Position numbers and translations under genes: made by a program. 24,770 nt of DNA from a virus, in IMG/VR virus record IMGVR_UViG_3300025864_000050, positions 1 through 24,770 of that record; one strand, 5' to 3'. Numbering within the stretch: the first letter of the stretch is position 1; each line of letters starts with the position of its first letter. Shown here piece after piece: positions 5,867 to 12,372 of this stretch. The notes under the pieces are model-generated. The model did not search any database, had not been told where the DNA came from, and was given only the letters and a program-made list of their open reading frames with translations.

Positions 5867-6147
5867 ATGACATGGGTCAGATCTCCAAGTCCTGTCTCCT
5901 CTGCGGGCTCCCGATGGCGAACACGCCGAAAAAGTACCACCCGCACTGTAGAAAAGCCCTCGCGAACCTGAGAGAGCTGATGAAGTCCCGGAGCGGGAGC
6001 GGCGAGATGGCCTTCAGGCTGAAGCTCATTCAGGACAACGTGGAGTGGATACTGAGCCAGCCAGCCCGGAAGGTGGAGGGGACTCTCGGAGCAGCGGCTC
6101 AGAATGCGGTCCTGGCCTTCAGCGTCTACCTCAGGAGGGGCGAATGA
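5863..6147 (+). CDS. small zinc-finger-like helical protein
   Basis: TTG 5863 overlaps the previous TGA and gives 94 residues; ATG 5872 in the same frame would give 91. Near the N-terminus lies Cys11-x2-Cys14 with His26 or His28 and Cys29, a likely single zinc site. The rest is helical with repeated Leu and Ala (residues 30-88), ending in a Tyr-Leu-Arg-Arg tail. Function unknown. It is the last clear zinc-type gene before the terminators at 6419. Confidence 0.55.
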   Translation: MNDMGQISKSCLLCGLPMANTPKKYHPHCRKALANLRELMKSRSGSGEMAFRLKLIQDNVEWILSQPARKVEGTLGAAAQNAVLAFSVYLRRGE

Positions 6148-6374
6148 TCGGAGTCGAGCAGTTGATGGCGGTCTACATCCACGCTCTCGAGAAGTCCTAC
6201 GGAGTAGGGAGGCACGAAGCGTTCCTGATCTTCGACCGGAAACGCAAGGGCTCAGATTCGGGATGCCTTGTGAAAAACGACGATGCATATACGGTCGTGG
6301 AGGGCATGGATAGGGAGGCAAAAGAGAACGCGCAGTACTGGCGGGACAAGCTCGCGGGGGAAACCCTTGACTGA
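6144..6374 (+). CDS. hypothetical protein, last gene of the early module
   Basis: ATG 6144 overlaps the previous TGA and has AGGAGGGG five bases upstream (6132-6139). The 76 residues fold plausibly as helix, short strands and helix, with a single Cys and no membrane segment. No domain is recognised. It ends 44 bases before the hairpin terminator, which marks it as the final gene of this transcription unit. Confidence 0.6.
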   Translation: MIGVEQLMAVYIHALEKSYGVGRHEAFLIFDRKRKGSDSGCLVKNDDAYTVVEGMDREAKENAQYWRDKLAGETLD

Positions 6375-6418
6375 CGGTTGACCTTTTGGTAAGTTAGTAG
6401 AGTCATTCGTTTTGACAC

Positions 6419-6442
6419 AACCCGCCGAGCGCGGGTTTTTTT
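6419..6442 (+). terminator. intrinsic terminator after the early module
   Basis: AACCCGC (6419-6425) and GCGGGTT (6431-6437) form a perfect 7-base-pair stem with a 5-base loop, and the transcript then runs into seven U (6436-6442). This is a standard rho-independent terminator on the + strand. Confidence 0.85.
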
Positions 6443-6449
6443 ATGCCCT

Positions 6450-6528
6450 GTCGCTGGGGCTAAACAGCGACGATCACGGCTGTTCATTCCAGCCGACCTC
6501 AGGTCCCGCGGTTACCCCCGGCGGGACC
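6450..6528. other. three further perfect hairpins between two terminators
   Basis: Three inverted repeats follow each other without T tracts: GTCGCTG/CAGCGAC (6450-6456 with 6465-6471), CGGCTG/CAGCCG (6477-6482 with 6490-6495) and GGTCCCGC/GCGGGACC (6502-6509 with 6521-6528). No credible gene or promoter is seen in the 197 gene-free bases 6375-6571. A structured RNA leader, a packaging (cos/pac) region upstream of the terminase genes, or tandem regulatory hairpins are the options. Confidence 0.6.
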
Positions 6529-6537
6529 CGCACACTC

Positions 6538-6558
6538 GCCGCTCTCGGGCGGCTTTTT
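6538..6558 (+). terminator. intrinsic terminator just upstream of the packaging genes
   Basis: GCCGC (6538-6542) pairs with GCGGC (6549-6553) around a 6-base loop and is followed by five T (then CTTTT). It lies only 14 bases before the ATG of the HNH gene, so transcripts reaching it from upstream must read through, or a promoter or processing site must lie close by. Confidence 0.7.
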
Positions 6559-6571
6559 CTTTTGGAGGCGC

Positions 6572-6817
6572 ATGTACTGCGAAATCTGCGGCCGACCCGC
6601 CCAGCGTCACCATATCGTTTGCAAGCGGCCGGCTGGCAAAGCGAAAGACATCCCCGAGAACATCATTCCGCTGTGTGCTGACCATCACACGATGGGGCCC
6701 GATGCGGTGCATAACATCGGGGTGCTGTCCTTCGCAGAGAAGTTCGGGCTGGAAGAGAGGTTTGCCCGTGCCAAAGAAGCGATTCGAGCTCATCAAGTTC
6801 AAGGCCTCCCTGCCTAA
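6572..6817 (+). CDS. small HNH endonuclease next to the terminase
   Basis: ATG 6572 follows TGGAGG at 6562-6567. The 81-residue protein has the compact HNH layout: Cys3-x2-Cys6 and Cys35-x2-His38 as zinc ligands, His13-His14 in the first strand, Asn30 in Glu-Asn-Ile-Ile-Pro-Leu, and His39. Small HNH proteins beside terS/terL are common in HK97-type phages, where they assist the terminase in cutting concatemers at cos. A packaging role is therefore likely here by position. The 3' end overlaps the next gene by 50 bases. Confidence 0.85.
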   Translation: MYCEICGRPAQRHHIVCKRPAGKAKDIPENIIPLCADHHTMGPDAVHNIGVLSFAEKFGLEERFARAKEAIRAHQVQGLPA

Positions 6818-7046
6818 TATCCAGAGCGCGATCCAGACACACGGCGGCGGCGACGGCTTCCTGGTGAAGTTGGATGTCCCGCAGACAGAATCACTGGCAG
6901 TCATGCAGCTCGGGGTCTGTACCGGGCGAGTCTTCGAAATCACAGTAAAGGTAGCGTTAGATGGCGACGAAGAAGGCGTCCAAGGCAACCGCAAGTTCAT
7001 CCAAGCCGAAGAAAAAGCCGCAGAAGAAGGCAAGTTCATCGGCTAA
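6768..7046 (+). CDS. hypothetical protein overlapping HNH and TerS genes
   Basis: GTG 6768 is chosen because GGAAGAGAGG (6751-6760) lies seven bases upstream and no other start precedes the well-formed part. It encodes 92 residues: a Lys/Arg-rich start (Pro-Lys-Lys-Arg-Phe-Glu-Leu-Ile-Lys-Phe-Lys-Ala), a helix, a Gly-rich turn and a β-rich middle (Val-Lys-Leu-Asp-Val-Pro, then Phe-Glu-Ile-Thr-Val-Lys-Val), then an acidic helical tail. The last 86 bases are shared out of frame with the start of TerS and the first 50 with the HNH gene. The function is unknown. Similar small β-rich proteins sit between early genes and the terminase in other phages. Confidence 0.6.
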   Translation: MPKKRFELIKFKASLPNIQSAIQTHGGGDGFLVKLDVPQTESLAVMQLGVCTGRVFEITVKVALDGDEEGVQGNRKFIQAEEKAAEEGKFIG

Positions 7047-7473
7047 GAAGCCTGTTACAGATGCGACGACTATAAAAAAGGGCAAGGCGCTAGACGGTTA
7101 TGTGACCGTCGGTACGGTGACCGGAGCCTGCCTTTATGCCGGCATCGACCGGATGACCTGGTACCGCTGGCTCGAGGCCGACCCCGCCTTTGTCGACCAC
7201 GTCGCGAATGCCAAGGAGCAGGTTGCCGACCGACTCGAAGGAGCGGCTATAGCTCGGGCGACTGCCTGGATGGACCCCTCGGACACGCTCCTGATCTTCC
7301 TGCTGAAAGGCTTGAGGCGAGACGTTTATGGCGACAAGCGCGAAATCAGCGGACCCGACGGAGGACCGATACCAGTCAGCCCGATCGAAGCGCTCACTTC
7401 GGGACTCGATTCTATCGCTGAGCGTAGGCGACAGGCACAAACTGCTGAGCACCCTGACCCCAAGGGAAGCTGA
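6961..7473 (+). CDS. terS: terminase small subunit
   Basis: ATG 6961 with AAAGG nearby gives 170 residues. The first 35 residues are a Lys/Ala/Ser low-complexity tail. A helix-turn-helix follows at about 45-75 (Gly-Thr-Val-Thr-Gly-Ala, Ala-Gly-Ile-Asp-Arg-Met-Thr-Trp-Tyr-Arg-Trp-Leu), then a central helix (Val-Ala-Asn-Ala-Lys-Glu-Gln) and the motif Asp-Thr-Leu-Leu-Ile-Phe-Leu-Leu-Lys-Gly-Leu-Arg-Arg typical of phage TerS proteins. TerS forms a ring that binds the packaging site and brings DNA to TerL. Location directly before TerL supports the call. The C-terminal 48 codons overlap the TerL gene in another frame. Confidence 0.85.
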   Translation: MATKKASKATASSSKPKKKPQKKASSSAKKPVTDATTIKKGKALDGYVTVGTVTGACLYAGIDRMTWYRWLEADPAFVDHVANAKEQVADRLEGAAIARATAWMDPSDTLLIFLLKGLRRDVYGDKREISGPDGGPIPVSPIEALTSGLDSIAERRRQAQTAEHPDPKGS

Positions 7474-8695
7474 GGCACTAAAGTACGACTGGGACTTCTG
7501 GGCGCGGGAGGGACAGCTCCCCCCCGAAGGTGATTGGCGCAAGTGGCTGATCATGACCGGCCGCGGTTGGGGCAAGACGCGCACCGCCGCGGAGTACGTC
7601 CGGGACCTGGCCTTCAAAGCGACGGCTCCGAGGATGGGGCTAATCGCCAGGACGGCCGGCGAGCTTCGTTCCACGATGGTCGAGGGCGAGGCCGGGATAC
7701 TGGCCTGTTCCCCGCCCTGGTTCTATCCGCACTATGAGCCGTCGAAGCGCAGGATAACCTGGCCGAACGGGGTACAGGCTGAGACGTTCTCGGGCGACAA
7801 GCCTGACCAGCTTAGAGGGCCGTCCCACCATTTTATCTGGGCTGACGAACTTGCCTCCTGGCGATATGCCGAGGAAGCATGGTCGAACGCGATGTTTGGC
7901 TGTCGGCTCGGGGATGCCAAGTCGCTCATAACGACAACGCCCCGGCCGATCAAGCAGCTCAAGGAACTGCTGAAGATGGACGGCGTGGTCGTCGTCACAG
8001 GCACGTCCTACGAGAACATGGAGAACCTCGCGGGAGGTTATCGCGAGAACATCCTGACCTACGAGGGGACGAGGCTCGGCAGGCAGGAGCTGCTGGGGCA
8101 ACTGTTGACAGACACCCCAGGTGCCCTCTGGACGCTGGCACTACTCGATGAGACCAGGGTCCTGGCATTGCCCGAGAAGGTGGAGCTGGTAAGGACTGTT
8201 ATAGGCGTCGACCCGGCTGTCACCTCGTCAGATGAGTCCAACGAGACGGGCATCATCGTCGCTTCAAGGGCTTCTAATGGCCACGCCTATGTGTTCAACG
8301 ACCTGTCGGGACGAAGGAGCCCAGACGCATGGGCTTCTGTCGCGGTCGGAGCCTATCACGCGATGAAAGCCGACAGGGTCATCGCCGAGACGAACAACGG
8401 CGGGGACCTGGTCGAGAAGACGATAAGGACCGTCGACCCGAACGTCAGTTACAGGGGCGTCCACGCTTCCAAGGGCAAGATCGCGCGAGCGGAACCGGTA
8501 GCCGCGCTATACGAGCAGCGGCGCGTGCACCACGTGGGGACGTTCTCGCAACTCGAGGATCAGATGACGACCTACGTTCCAGGCGAGGCGGACTTCTCGC
8601 CGGACAGATTCGACGCACTTGTTTGGTGCATAACTGAATTGATGCTGAAGAAACGAGCAGGCGGAGGCACAGTGAAGAACCTGAGGTTCAGATGA
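7328..8695 (+). CDS. terL: terminase large subunit (ATPase and nuclease)
   Basis: This 455-residue protein has both terminase domains. The ATPase has Walker A Gly78-Arg-Gly-Trp-Gly-Lys-Thr84, Walker B with Asp173-Glu174 after His-His-Phe-Ile-Trp-Ala, and a coupling motif (Leu-Ile-Thr-Thr-Thr-Pro-Arg-Pro). The RNase H-like nuclease has Asp295 in Val-Ile-Gly-Val-Asp-Pro, a Glu in Val-Ile-Ala-Glu-Thr-Asn-Asn and a final Asp in Phe-Asp-Ala-Leu-Val-Trp. It pumps DNA into the capsid through the portal and cuts it. ATG 7328 is the only usual start codon before the conserved region, so the 146-base overlap with TerS seems real; GAGGCGA lies about ten bases upstream. The stop overlaps the portal ATG. 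Confidence 0.95.
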   Translation: MATSAKSADPTEDRYQSARSKRSLRDSILSLSVGDRHKLLSTLTPREAEALKYDWDFWAREGQLPPEGDWRKWLIMTGRGWGKTRTAAEYVRDLAFKATAPRMGLIARTAGELRSTMVEGEAGILACSPPWFYPHYEPSKRRITWPNGVQAETFSGDKPDQLRGPSHHFIWADELASWRYAEEAWSNAMFGCRLGDAKSLITTTPRPIKQLKELLKMDGVVVVTGTSYENMENLAGGYRENILTYEGTRLGRQELLGQLLTDTPGALWTLALLDETRVLALPEKVELVRTVIGVDPAVTSSDESNETGIIVASRASNGHAYVFNDLSGRRSPDAWASVAVGAYHAMKADRVIAETNNGGDLVEKTIRTVDPNVSYRGVHASKGKIARAEPVAALYEQRRVHHVGTFSQLEDQMTTYVPGEADFSPDRFDALVWCITELMLKKRAGGGTVKNLRFR

Positions 8696-10221
8696 AAGAC
8701 CCGATGAACTTGCCGATGGCGGCATACCCACCCGAGCTGAAGATATTGACCAATGCCGCGAAGGAACGGGTCCTTGCCGCTCAGAAGGCTCAGGATTACT
8801 ACGACGGCAAGTTCTGGCGCTACATCGAGGCTCAGGTCGCCGAGTGGTCAGAGGGTGACCTCAACATCCACCAGGAAGTCCACGACTACCCCTCCGATTC
8901 TCGTAAATCTAATAACACGAAGTACACCCCCTCCAAACTCCAACTCAGATATCCCAAGTTTTTCATCGACGAAATCGCGAGTTGGATGTTCGAGAACCCG
9001 ATAGGCCTGGACGCTGAGGACGAGAACGCCTACCAAGTCCTCGAACAAGTCCACAGAGATAACAAGCTTGACCAGAAGCTTCTGCAGTCGGCAGGTGAAG
9101 GAAGTCTGACGGGGGGCATCGCGGTCAAGGTCTTGTGGAACCCGATGCTCAACAAGATACGCACTATCTTCCGCCCCTCCAGAGAATGCTTCCCGATCAT
9201 GAACGCCGACGACGTCGACATCATGGAGAAGGTGCACTTCTGTTCGTTCCAGGATGACGAGAAGACGATCTGGCGGCAGACGTTTGAGTTGAGGTCGATC
9301 TCGGGCAAGACAGTCTGTTGGGTGACTGAGGCTCTGTTCAACGTCGAGGACCTCGGAGAGAGTGCCGACCCGAAGCCGCGCGAGATACTTTTCGACGGGC
9401 CCTTATACAAGGACAACAAGCCGATCGACTTCCTCCCCGTGACCCTGATCCCGAACGAGCCGAACCTGGGCGAGATATGGGGGAAGAGCGACCTCGAGCC
9501 TTTGTATGACCCGATCAACGAGGTCTGCAGAAAGATGTCAGACCAGGCCGACGCTTTGAAGTTCGAACTGTTCCCGATCGCGCTCCTGTTGAACATCGAC
9601 GAATCGAACACAGACGAGTTTGAGGTTTCTCCAGGGGCTGTCTGGAAGCTGATGAGCGGCGACGAGAACCATCCGGCCGACGCCAAGAAACTTGAGTCTA
9701 CGCTTGGCAGCATGGCCGCTCTTGAAGCCTACGTCGACCGATTGCTCGGCGAAATCCATCAGTTCAGTGGAGTCCCGAATATCACCCGGGACAAGATCGA
9801 CACGACAGGCGCGATCTCCGGCGTCGCCATAAAGCTGATGTTCACTTCGATCGTCTCGAAGTGCAACCGCAAGATGATGTATTGGGGACCCGGACTCGAA
9901 GAGGTCTATACGAATGTTTTGAAGACAGCGCAGGTTTATGAGGGCTTGAAGTACGACCCGGACAAGCTGGGCATGAAGATCAAGACGACCCCGAGAATCC
10001 CGCAGAACGAATTGGAGCTGTTGGAGATACAGGCCAAAGAGATCGAGATGCTGGTCAAGAGCGTCGTGACGATCATGAAAGAGCGCGGCGTGCAGAACCC
10101 TGAAGAGGAGCTGGCAAAGATACTCGCCGAGAGAACGCAGATAGACGCTTCGTTCAACCCTGACCTAACGGGCTCGAGGATAGCGGCGGAAGCGGCGGCC
10201 CCGCCGGCGCCAGGATTATAA
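8692..10221 (+). CDS. portal protein, SPP1 gp6-like
   Basis: ATG 8692 overlaps the TerL stop (ATGA). The 509 residues follow the SPP1 gp6 portal family: an N-terminal helix region with Tyr-Tyr-Asp-Gly-Lys, the wing with Lys-Tyr-Thr-Pro-Ser-Lys-Leu and Ile-Asp-Glu-Ile-Ala-Ser, an Ile-Pro-Asn-Glu-like turn (LIPNEPN), the helix with Asp-Pro-Ile-Asn-Glu-Val, and the stem/clip region ending in Ser-Gly-Val-Pro-Asn and Gly-Ala-Ile-Ser-Gly-Val-Ala-Ile-Lys. The C-terminus is helical and acidic. Twelve copies form the DNA channel at one capsid vertex and contact TerL. Length and position between TerL and MuF are as expected. Confidence 0.93.
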   Translation: MKDPMNLPMAAYPPELKILTNAAKERVLAAQKAQDYYDGKFWRYIEAQVAEWSEGDLNIHQEVHDYPSDSRKSNNTKYTPSKLQLRYPKFFIDEIASWMFENPIGLDAEDENAYQVLEQVHRDNKLDQKLLQSAGEGSLTGGIAVKVLWNPMLNKIRTIFRPSRECFPIMNADDVDIMEKVHFCSFQDDEKTIWRQTFELRSISGKTVCWVTEALFNVEDLGESADPKPREILFDGPLYKDNKPIDFLPVTLIPNEPNLGEIWGKSDLEPLYDPINEVCRKMSDQADALKFELFPIALLLNIDESNTDEFEVSPGAVWKLMSGDENHPADAKKLESTLGSMAALEAYVDRLLGEIHQFSGVPNITRDKIDTTGAISGVAIKLMFTSIVSKCNRKMMYWGPGLEEVYTNVLKTAQVYEGLKYDPDKLGMKIKTTPRIPQNELELLEIQAKEIEMLVKSVVTIMKERGVQNPEEELAKILAERTQIDASFNPDLTGSRIAAEAAAPPAPGL

Positions 10222-10230
10222 AAGGAGAAC

Positions 10231-10359
10231 ATGATGGCAACGGCAGCACAGAAGGCAGCAAGGGCGAAGTTTGCAGCCCGGGCGAAGAGCAAGGGTTCAT
10301 CCCCTGTAGGGTCCAAGAAATCCTCGGCCAAGGGCGGGAAGGCTAAGAAAGGCAAGTGA
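10231..10359 (+). CDS. 42-residue Lys/Ala-rich basic peptide
   Basis: ATG 10231 has AAAGGAG just upstream (10221-10227), one of the better SDs in the window. The frame ends at TGA 10357-10359, overlapping the GTG of the MuF-like gene (GTGA). The product is almost only Lys, Ala, Gly, Ser and Arg, like a histone tail, and resembles in make-up the N-terminal tail of TerS in this window. It could be a DNA-binding internal head peptide or a coupling leader for the next gene. No family can be named from such a composition. Confidence 0.6.
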   Translation: MMATAAQKAARAKFAARAKSKGSSPVGSKKSSAKGGKAKKGK

Positions 10360-11366
10360 CCCCCGAAACGTATGCCGGGTACATGGCGAGGGCCCGGGGC
10401 GAAGCGTTTCGAAGGCTAGCATCTTACGACCGGCAGGTTGCGAAGATCTACCTTGACCTCGCCGCCCAGGTGAACGAGGAGCTCGCCAAAGCCCCTACCG
10501 ACTTCGCGAAGTGGCACCTCAAGCAGGTCGTCGGCAACCTGTCGAAAGCTGCGGCAGACGCGCAGTCCGGCTACGAGACCCTGATCGAAAAAGCTTTGAG
10601 GGAAGCGGCGGGTATCCAGACGGATGCTTTTCGCAAGGGGACGGCGGAGTATTTGGAGGTGCTCGACAAGCGGCTGGGGATAACCGTCGACACGGCGAAG
10701 CTCATCGGGCGCATCCCCACAGAGGCCGTGCAGATATTGTACGCGCGCACCTACGAGGACGGGCTCTACCTCTCGGACAGGATATGGAAGATGGGCGAGC
10801 TCTCGCGCTCCGGCATCTCCCGCATCGTCACAGAGGGCATGGCAAGAGGGTTGCATTACGACGACCCCAGGATAGCCGAGCAACTGAAGCGGTTCCTGCA
10901 GCCGGCGAGGCAGGGCAAGAAGCTCAGCCCGACGATAACCCGCACGCTGAAGGAGATCGACCCGAAGACCGGCAAGCATTTGACATTCACCTTCAGGCAG
11001 CGGCCTGTCTCTTTCGATGCGGCGCGGCTTCTTCGTAACGAGTACATGGAGTCGTTCAAGCAGGCGCAGCATTTGAGCGCCGAGCGGAACCCGGCTTGTT
11101 ACGGCGAGGAGTGGGAACTGTCGTCGGAGCACCCGGACATCATGTGTGAGTGCCCCGACTATGCGGAGCATGATGAGGGTCTTGGGATAGGCGTTTACCC
11201 TGTAGGTGACATACCGATGACACCGCATTGCGGTTGTTTGTGCGTTACGAGCAGCGTCGTCGTCGAGATGGCCGTGTTCAACGACTGGATTGACGAGTAC
11301 ATGCAGACGGGCGGCGGCAGGATAGGCGACTGGTGGTCACGGAACGAATTGGAGATGGCAGCATGA
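10356..11366 (+). CDS. MuF-like minor head morphogenesis protein
   Basis: GTG 10356 overlaps the previous TGA. The 336-residue protein has a helical N-terminal part and the MuF C-terminal domain: Arg-Asn-Glu-x-Met-Glu-Ser, Trp-Glu-Leu-Ser-Ser-Glu-His, Cys-Glu-Cys-Pro-Asp-Tyr, Gly-Val-Tyr-Pro and Pro-His-Cys-Gly-Cys-Leu-Cys near residues 250-305. In SPP1 the matching gp7 binds the portal and travels with it. The Cys/His set in the C-terminal part is typical of the family and may hold a metal. No toxin domain is fused to it. Position after the portal fits. Confidence 0.88.
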   Translation: MTPETYAGYMARARGEAFRRLASYDRQVAKIYLDLAAQVNEELAKAPTDFAKWHLKQVVGNLSKAAADAQSGYETLIEKALREAAGIQTDAFRKGTAEYLEVLDKRLGITVDTAKLIGRIPTEAVQILYARTYEDGLYLSDRIWKMGELSRSGISRIVTEGMARGLHYDDPRIAEQLKRFLQPARQGKKLSPTITRTLKEIDPKTGKHLTFTFRQRPVSFDAARLLRNEYMESFKQAQHLSAERNPACYGEEWELSSEHPDIMCECPDYAEHDEGLGIGVYPVGDIPMTPHCGCLCVTSSVVVEMAVFNDWIDEYMQTGGGRIGDWWSRNELEMAA

Positions 11367-11536
11367 ATTTTAGTTACGGCGATGGGCCGACATGCGATAA
11401 GTCTATGGAGGACGTTGGTTGCATAGCAATATGCGGCGGTGACGCTTTCCGCTTGGTTATATGGGAAGAAGATGGCAAGTTGCATATCTTGCCCTGCGAA
11501 TCAGTCGTTTTGCTACCACCGGAGGGACAAGAATGA
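11363..11536 (+). CDS. 57-residue hypothetical protein
   Basis: ATG 11363 overlaps the MuF-like stop and has GGAG close upstream. The protein has 57 residues with three Cys in the first third and a Cys in the middle, then a β-like stretch (Phe-Arg-Leu-Val-Ile-Trp, Lys-Leu-His-Ile-Leu) and an acidic end. Base composition is a little more A/T-rich than in the flanking genes. The function is unknown. Coupling on both sides argues it is translated. Confidence 0.5.
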   Translation: MNFSYGDGPTCDKSMEDVGCIAICGGDAFRLVIWEEDGKLHILPCESVVLLPPEGQE

Positions 11537-11661
11537 ACATGGGTCCCATTCACGCAACGGTAGAGATGCTCTTCTTTGACAGGACATGGTTCTGGCGCGT
11601 GAAGAACTTTGGCAACTGCAGCTGGAAGCCCTTGCTGCGCTACGTCGACGACATCGACTGA
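11533..11661 (+). CDS. 42-residue hypothetical protein
   Basis: ATG 11533 overlaps the previous TGA (ATGA) and has GGAGGG a few bases upstream. The product is 42 residues, aromatic-rich (Phe, Trp, Tyr) with two likely strands (Ala-Thr-Val-Glu-Met-Leu-Phe-Phe and Trp-Phe-Trp-Arg-Val-Lys-Asn), suggesting a tiny β-sheet protein. It closes the packaging operon, 31 bases before the hairpin at 11693. Function unknown. Confidence 0.5.
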   Translation: MNMGPIHATVEMLFFDRTWFWRVKNFGNCSWKPLLRYVDDID

Positions 11662-11692
11662 AAACACACCGCAACCGCGGTTCACATACCTT

Positions 11693-11720
11693 GGCCCTTC
11701 GGAGATTCCGGAGGGCCTTT
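11693..11720 (+). terminator. hairpin terminator or attenuator before the capsid genes
   Basis: GGCCCTTCGG (11693-11702) pairs with CCGGAGGGCC (11708-11717) with one G-U pair and a 5-base loop, then TTT-C-T. The stem is strong but the T tract is short, so partial read-through (attenuation) between the packaging and capsid genes is likely. A 10-base palindrome, AACCGCGGTT, lies just before it at 11673-11682. Confidence 0.6.
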
Positions 11721-11722
11721 CT

Positions 11723-11742
11723 AGTACCCAGGAGGTACTGAC
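11723..11742 (+). promoter_or_regulatory. ribosome-binding site inside a small hairpin
   Basis: AGTACC (11723-11728) and GGTACT (11734-11739) form a 6-base-pair stem with loop CAGGA. The SD AGGAGG (11730-11735) spans the loop and the 3' arm, seven bases before ATG 11743. The hairpin could lower or time the translation of the scaffold gene. Confidence 0.5.
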
Positions 11743-12348
11743 ATGGCTGAAGCGACAGATGGCGGCACGGAGGAGAAGCAGGAGGAGACTTCTGGCGACA
11801 CTTCGGAACGGGATTTGGCCGCAGACGCAAAGCATTTCCAAAGCTTGGCAGACAAGCGAGATGCTGAGAACAAGTCCTTGAAGGAAGAGCGTGATGCCTT
11901 TAAAGCAGAGCGTGACACCATCAAGGCAGCCCAGGACAAGACGGAGAGGGAAGCCCTCGAAAAGAACAATGAGTTCAAGACGCTCTACGAGAAGAGCCAG
12001 GTCGAGCTCGAGGCCTCAACTAAGGCCCGTGACACGCTCGCCCTACAAGTGGAACTGCATTCGTATCTCGCCGAGAAGCATCCCGAGTTCGTCCCCGACA
12101 GCCGCTGGATATTGCCCCACGTGACCTCGAAAGAAGATATTGCCTCGGTCGTCGAGGATTACGCGAAGGCACACCCAAAGGCCCCCGGGATCGGCGCCGC
12201 TGGAATGGGTAACACCGGGAAGGACGGGGAAGGCATGAAGACCATATCTCAGGCCGACCTCAACGACCCCGCTAAGCTCAACAAACTCTTGGACGAGGAC
12301 TCCAAACTTTCCGAGAAGATCGCGAGCGGAGAAATCAAGTTGATCTAA
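11743..12348 (+). CDS. capsid scaffold protein
   Basis: ATG 11743 follows AGGAGG by seven bases. The 201-residue protein has an acidic disordered start (Glu/Thr/Ser/Gly), a long coiled coil (about 25-110) rich in Glu, Lys, Arg and Ala, a short globular part with Pro and Trp, a Gly-rich linker and a small charged helical C-terminus (Leu-Asn-Lys-Leu-Leu-Asp-Glu-Asp). This is the usual make-up of phage scaffold proteins such as GP20/DUF4355 types. The scaffold guides assembly of the major capsid protein encoded directly downstream and then leaves the procapsid. The C-terminal helix is the likely capsid contact. No protease domain is fused to it. Confidence 0.8.
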   Translation: MAEATDGGTEEKQEETSGDTSERDLAADAKHFQSLADKRDAENKSLKEERDAFKAERDTIKAAQDKTEREALEKNNEFKTLYEKSQVELEASTKARDTLALQVELHSYLAEKHPEFVPDSRWILPHVTSKEDIASVVEDYAKAHPKAPGIGAAGMGNTGKDGEGMKTISQADLNDPAKLNKLLDEDSKLSEKIASGEIKLI

Positions 12349-12372
12349 AGCCTCAGGAGGAGGTGAAACAAT

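Noticed and set aside
5974-6010. CTGATGA core resembling a hammerhead ribozyme
   Set aside because: No GAAA core or matching stems are present, and it lies in a coding frame.
6378-6443. Possible sigma-70 promoters (TTGACC at 6378, TTGACA at 6412)
   Set aside because: No fitting -10 box lies 16-18 bases downstream of either; the second runs straight into the terminator stem.
6412-6681. 89-residue open frame across the hairpin region
   Set aside because: It crosses the terminators, has no SD, and overlaps the HNH gene out of frame with a composition unlike the neighbours.
6419-6817. HEARO/omega-RNA with IscB-type HNH
   Set aside because: The HNH protein has only 81 residues and no RuvC part, and the hairpins do not show an extended omega-RNA layout.
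10416-11228. 270-residue open frame on the minus strand
   Set aside because: It is a shadow of the MuF-like gene, as are the other long minus-strand frames at 9030-9713, 12751-13356 and 17929-18630; all follow from high GC at third codon positions.
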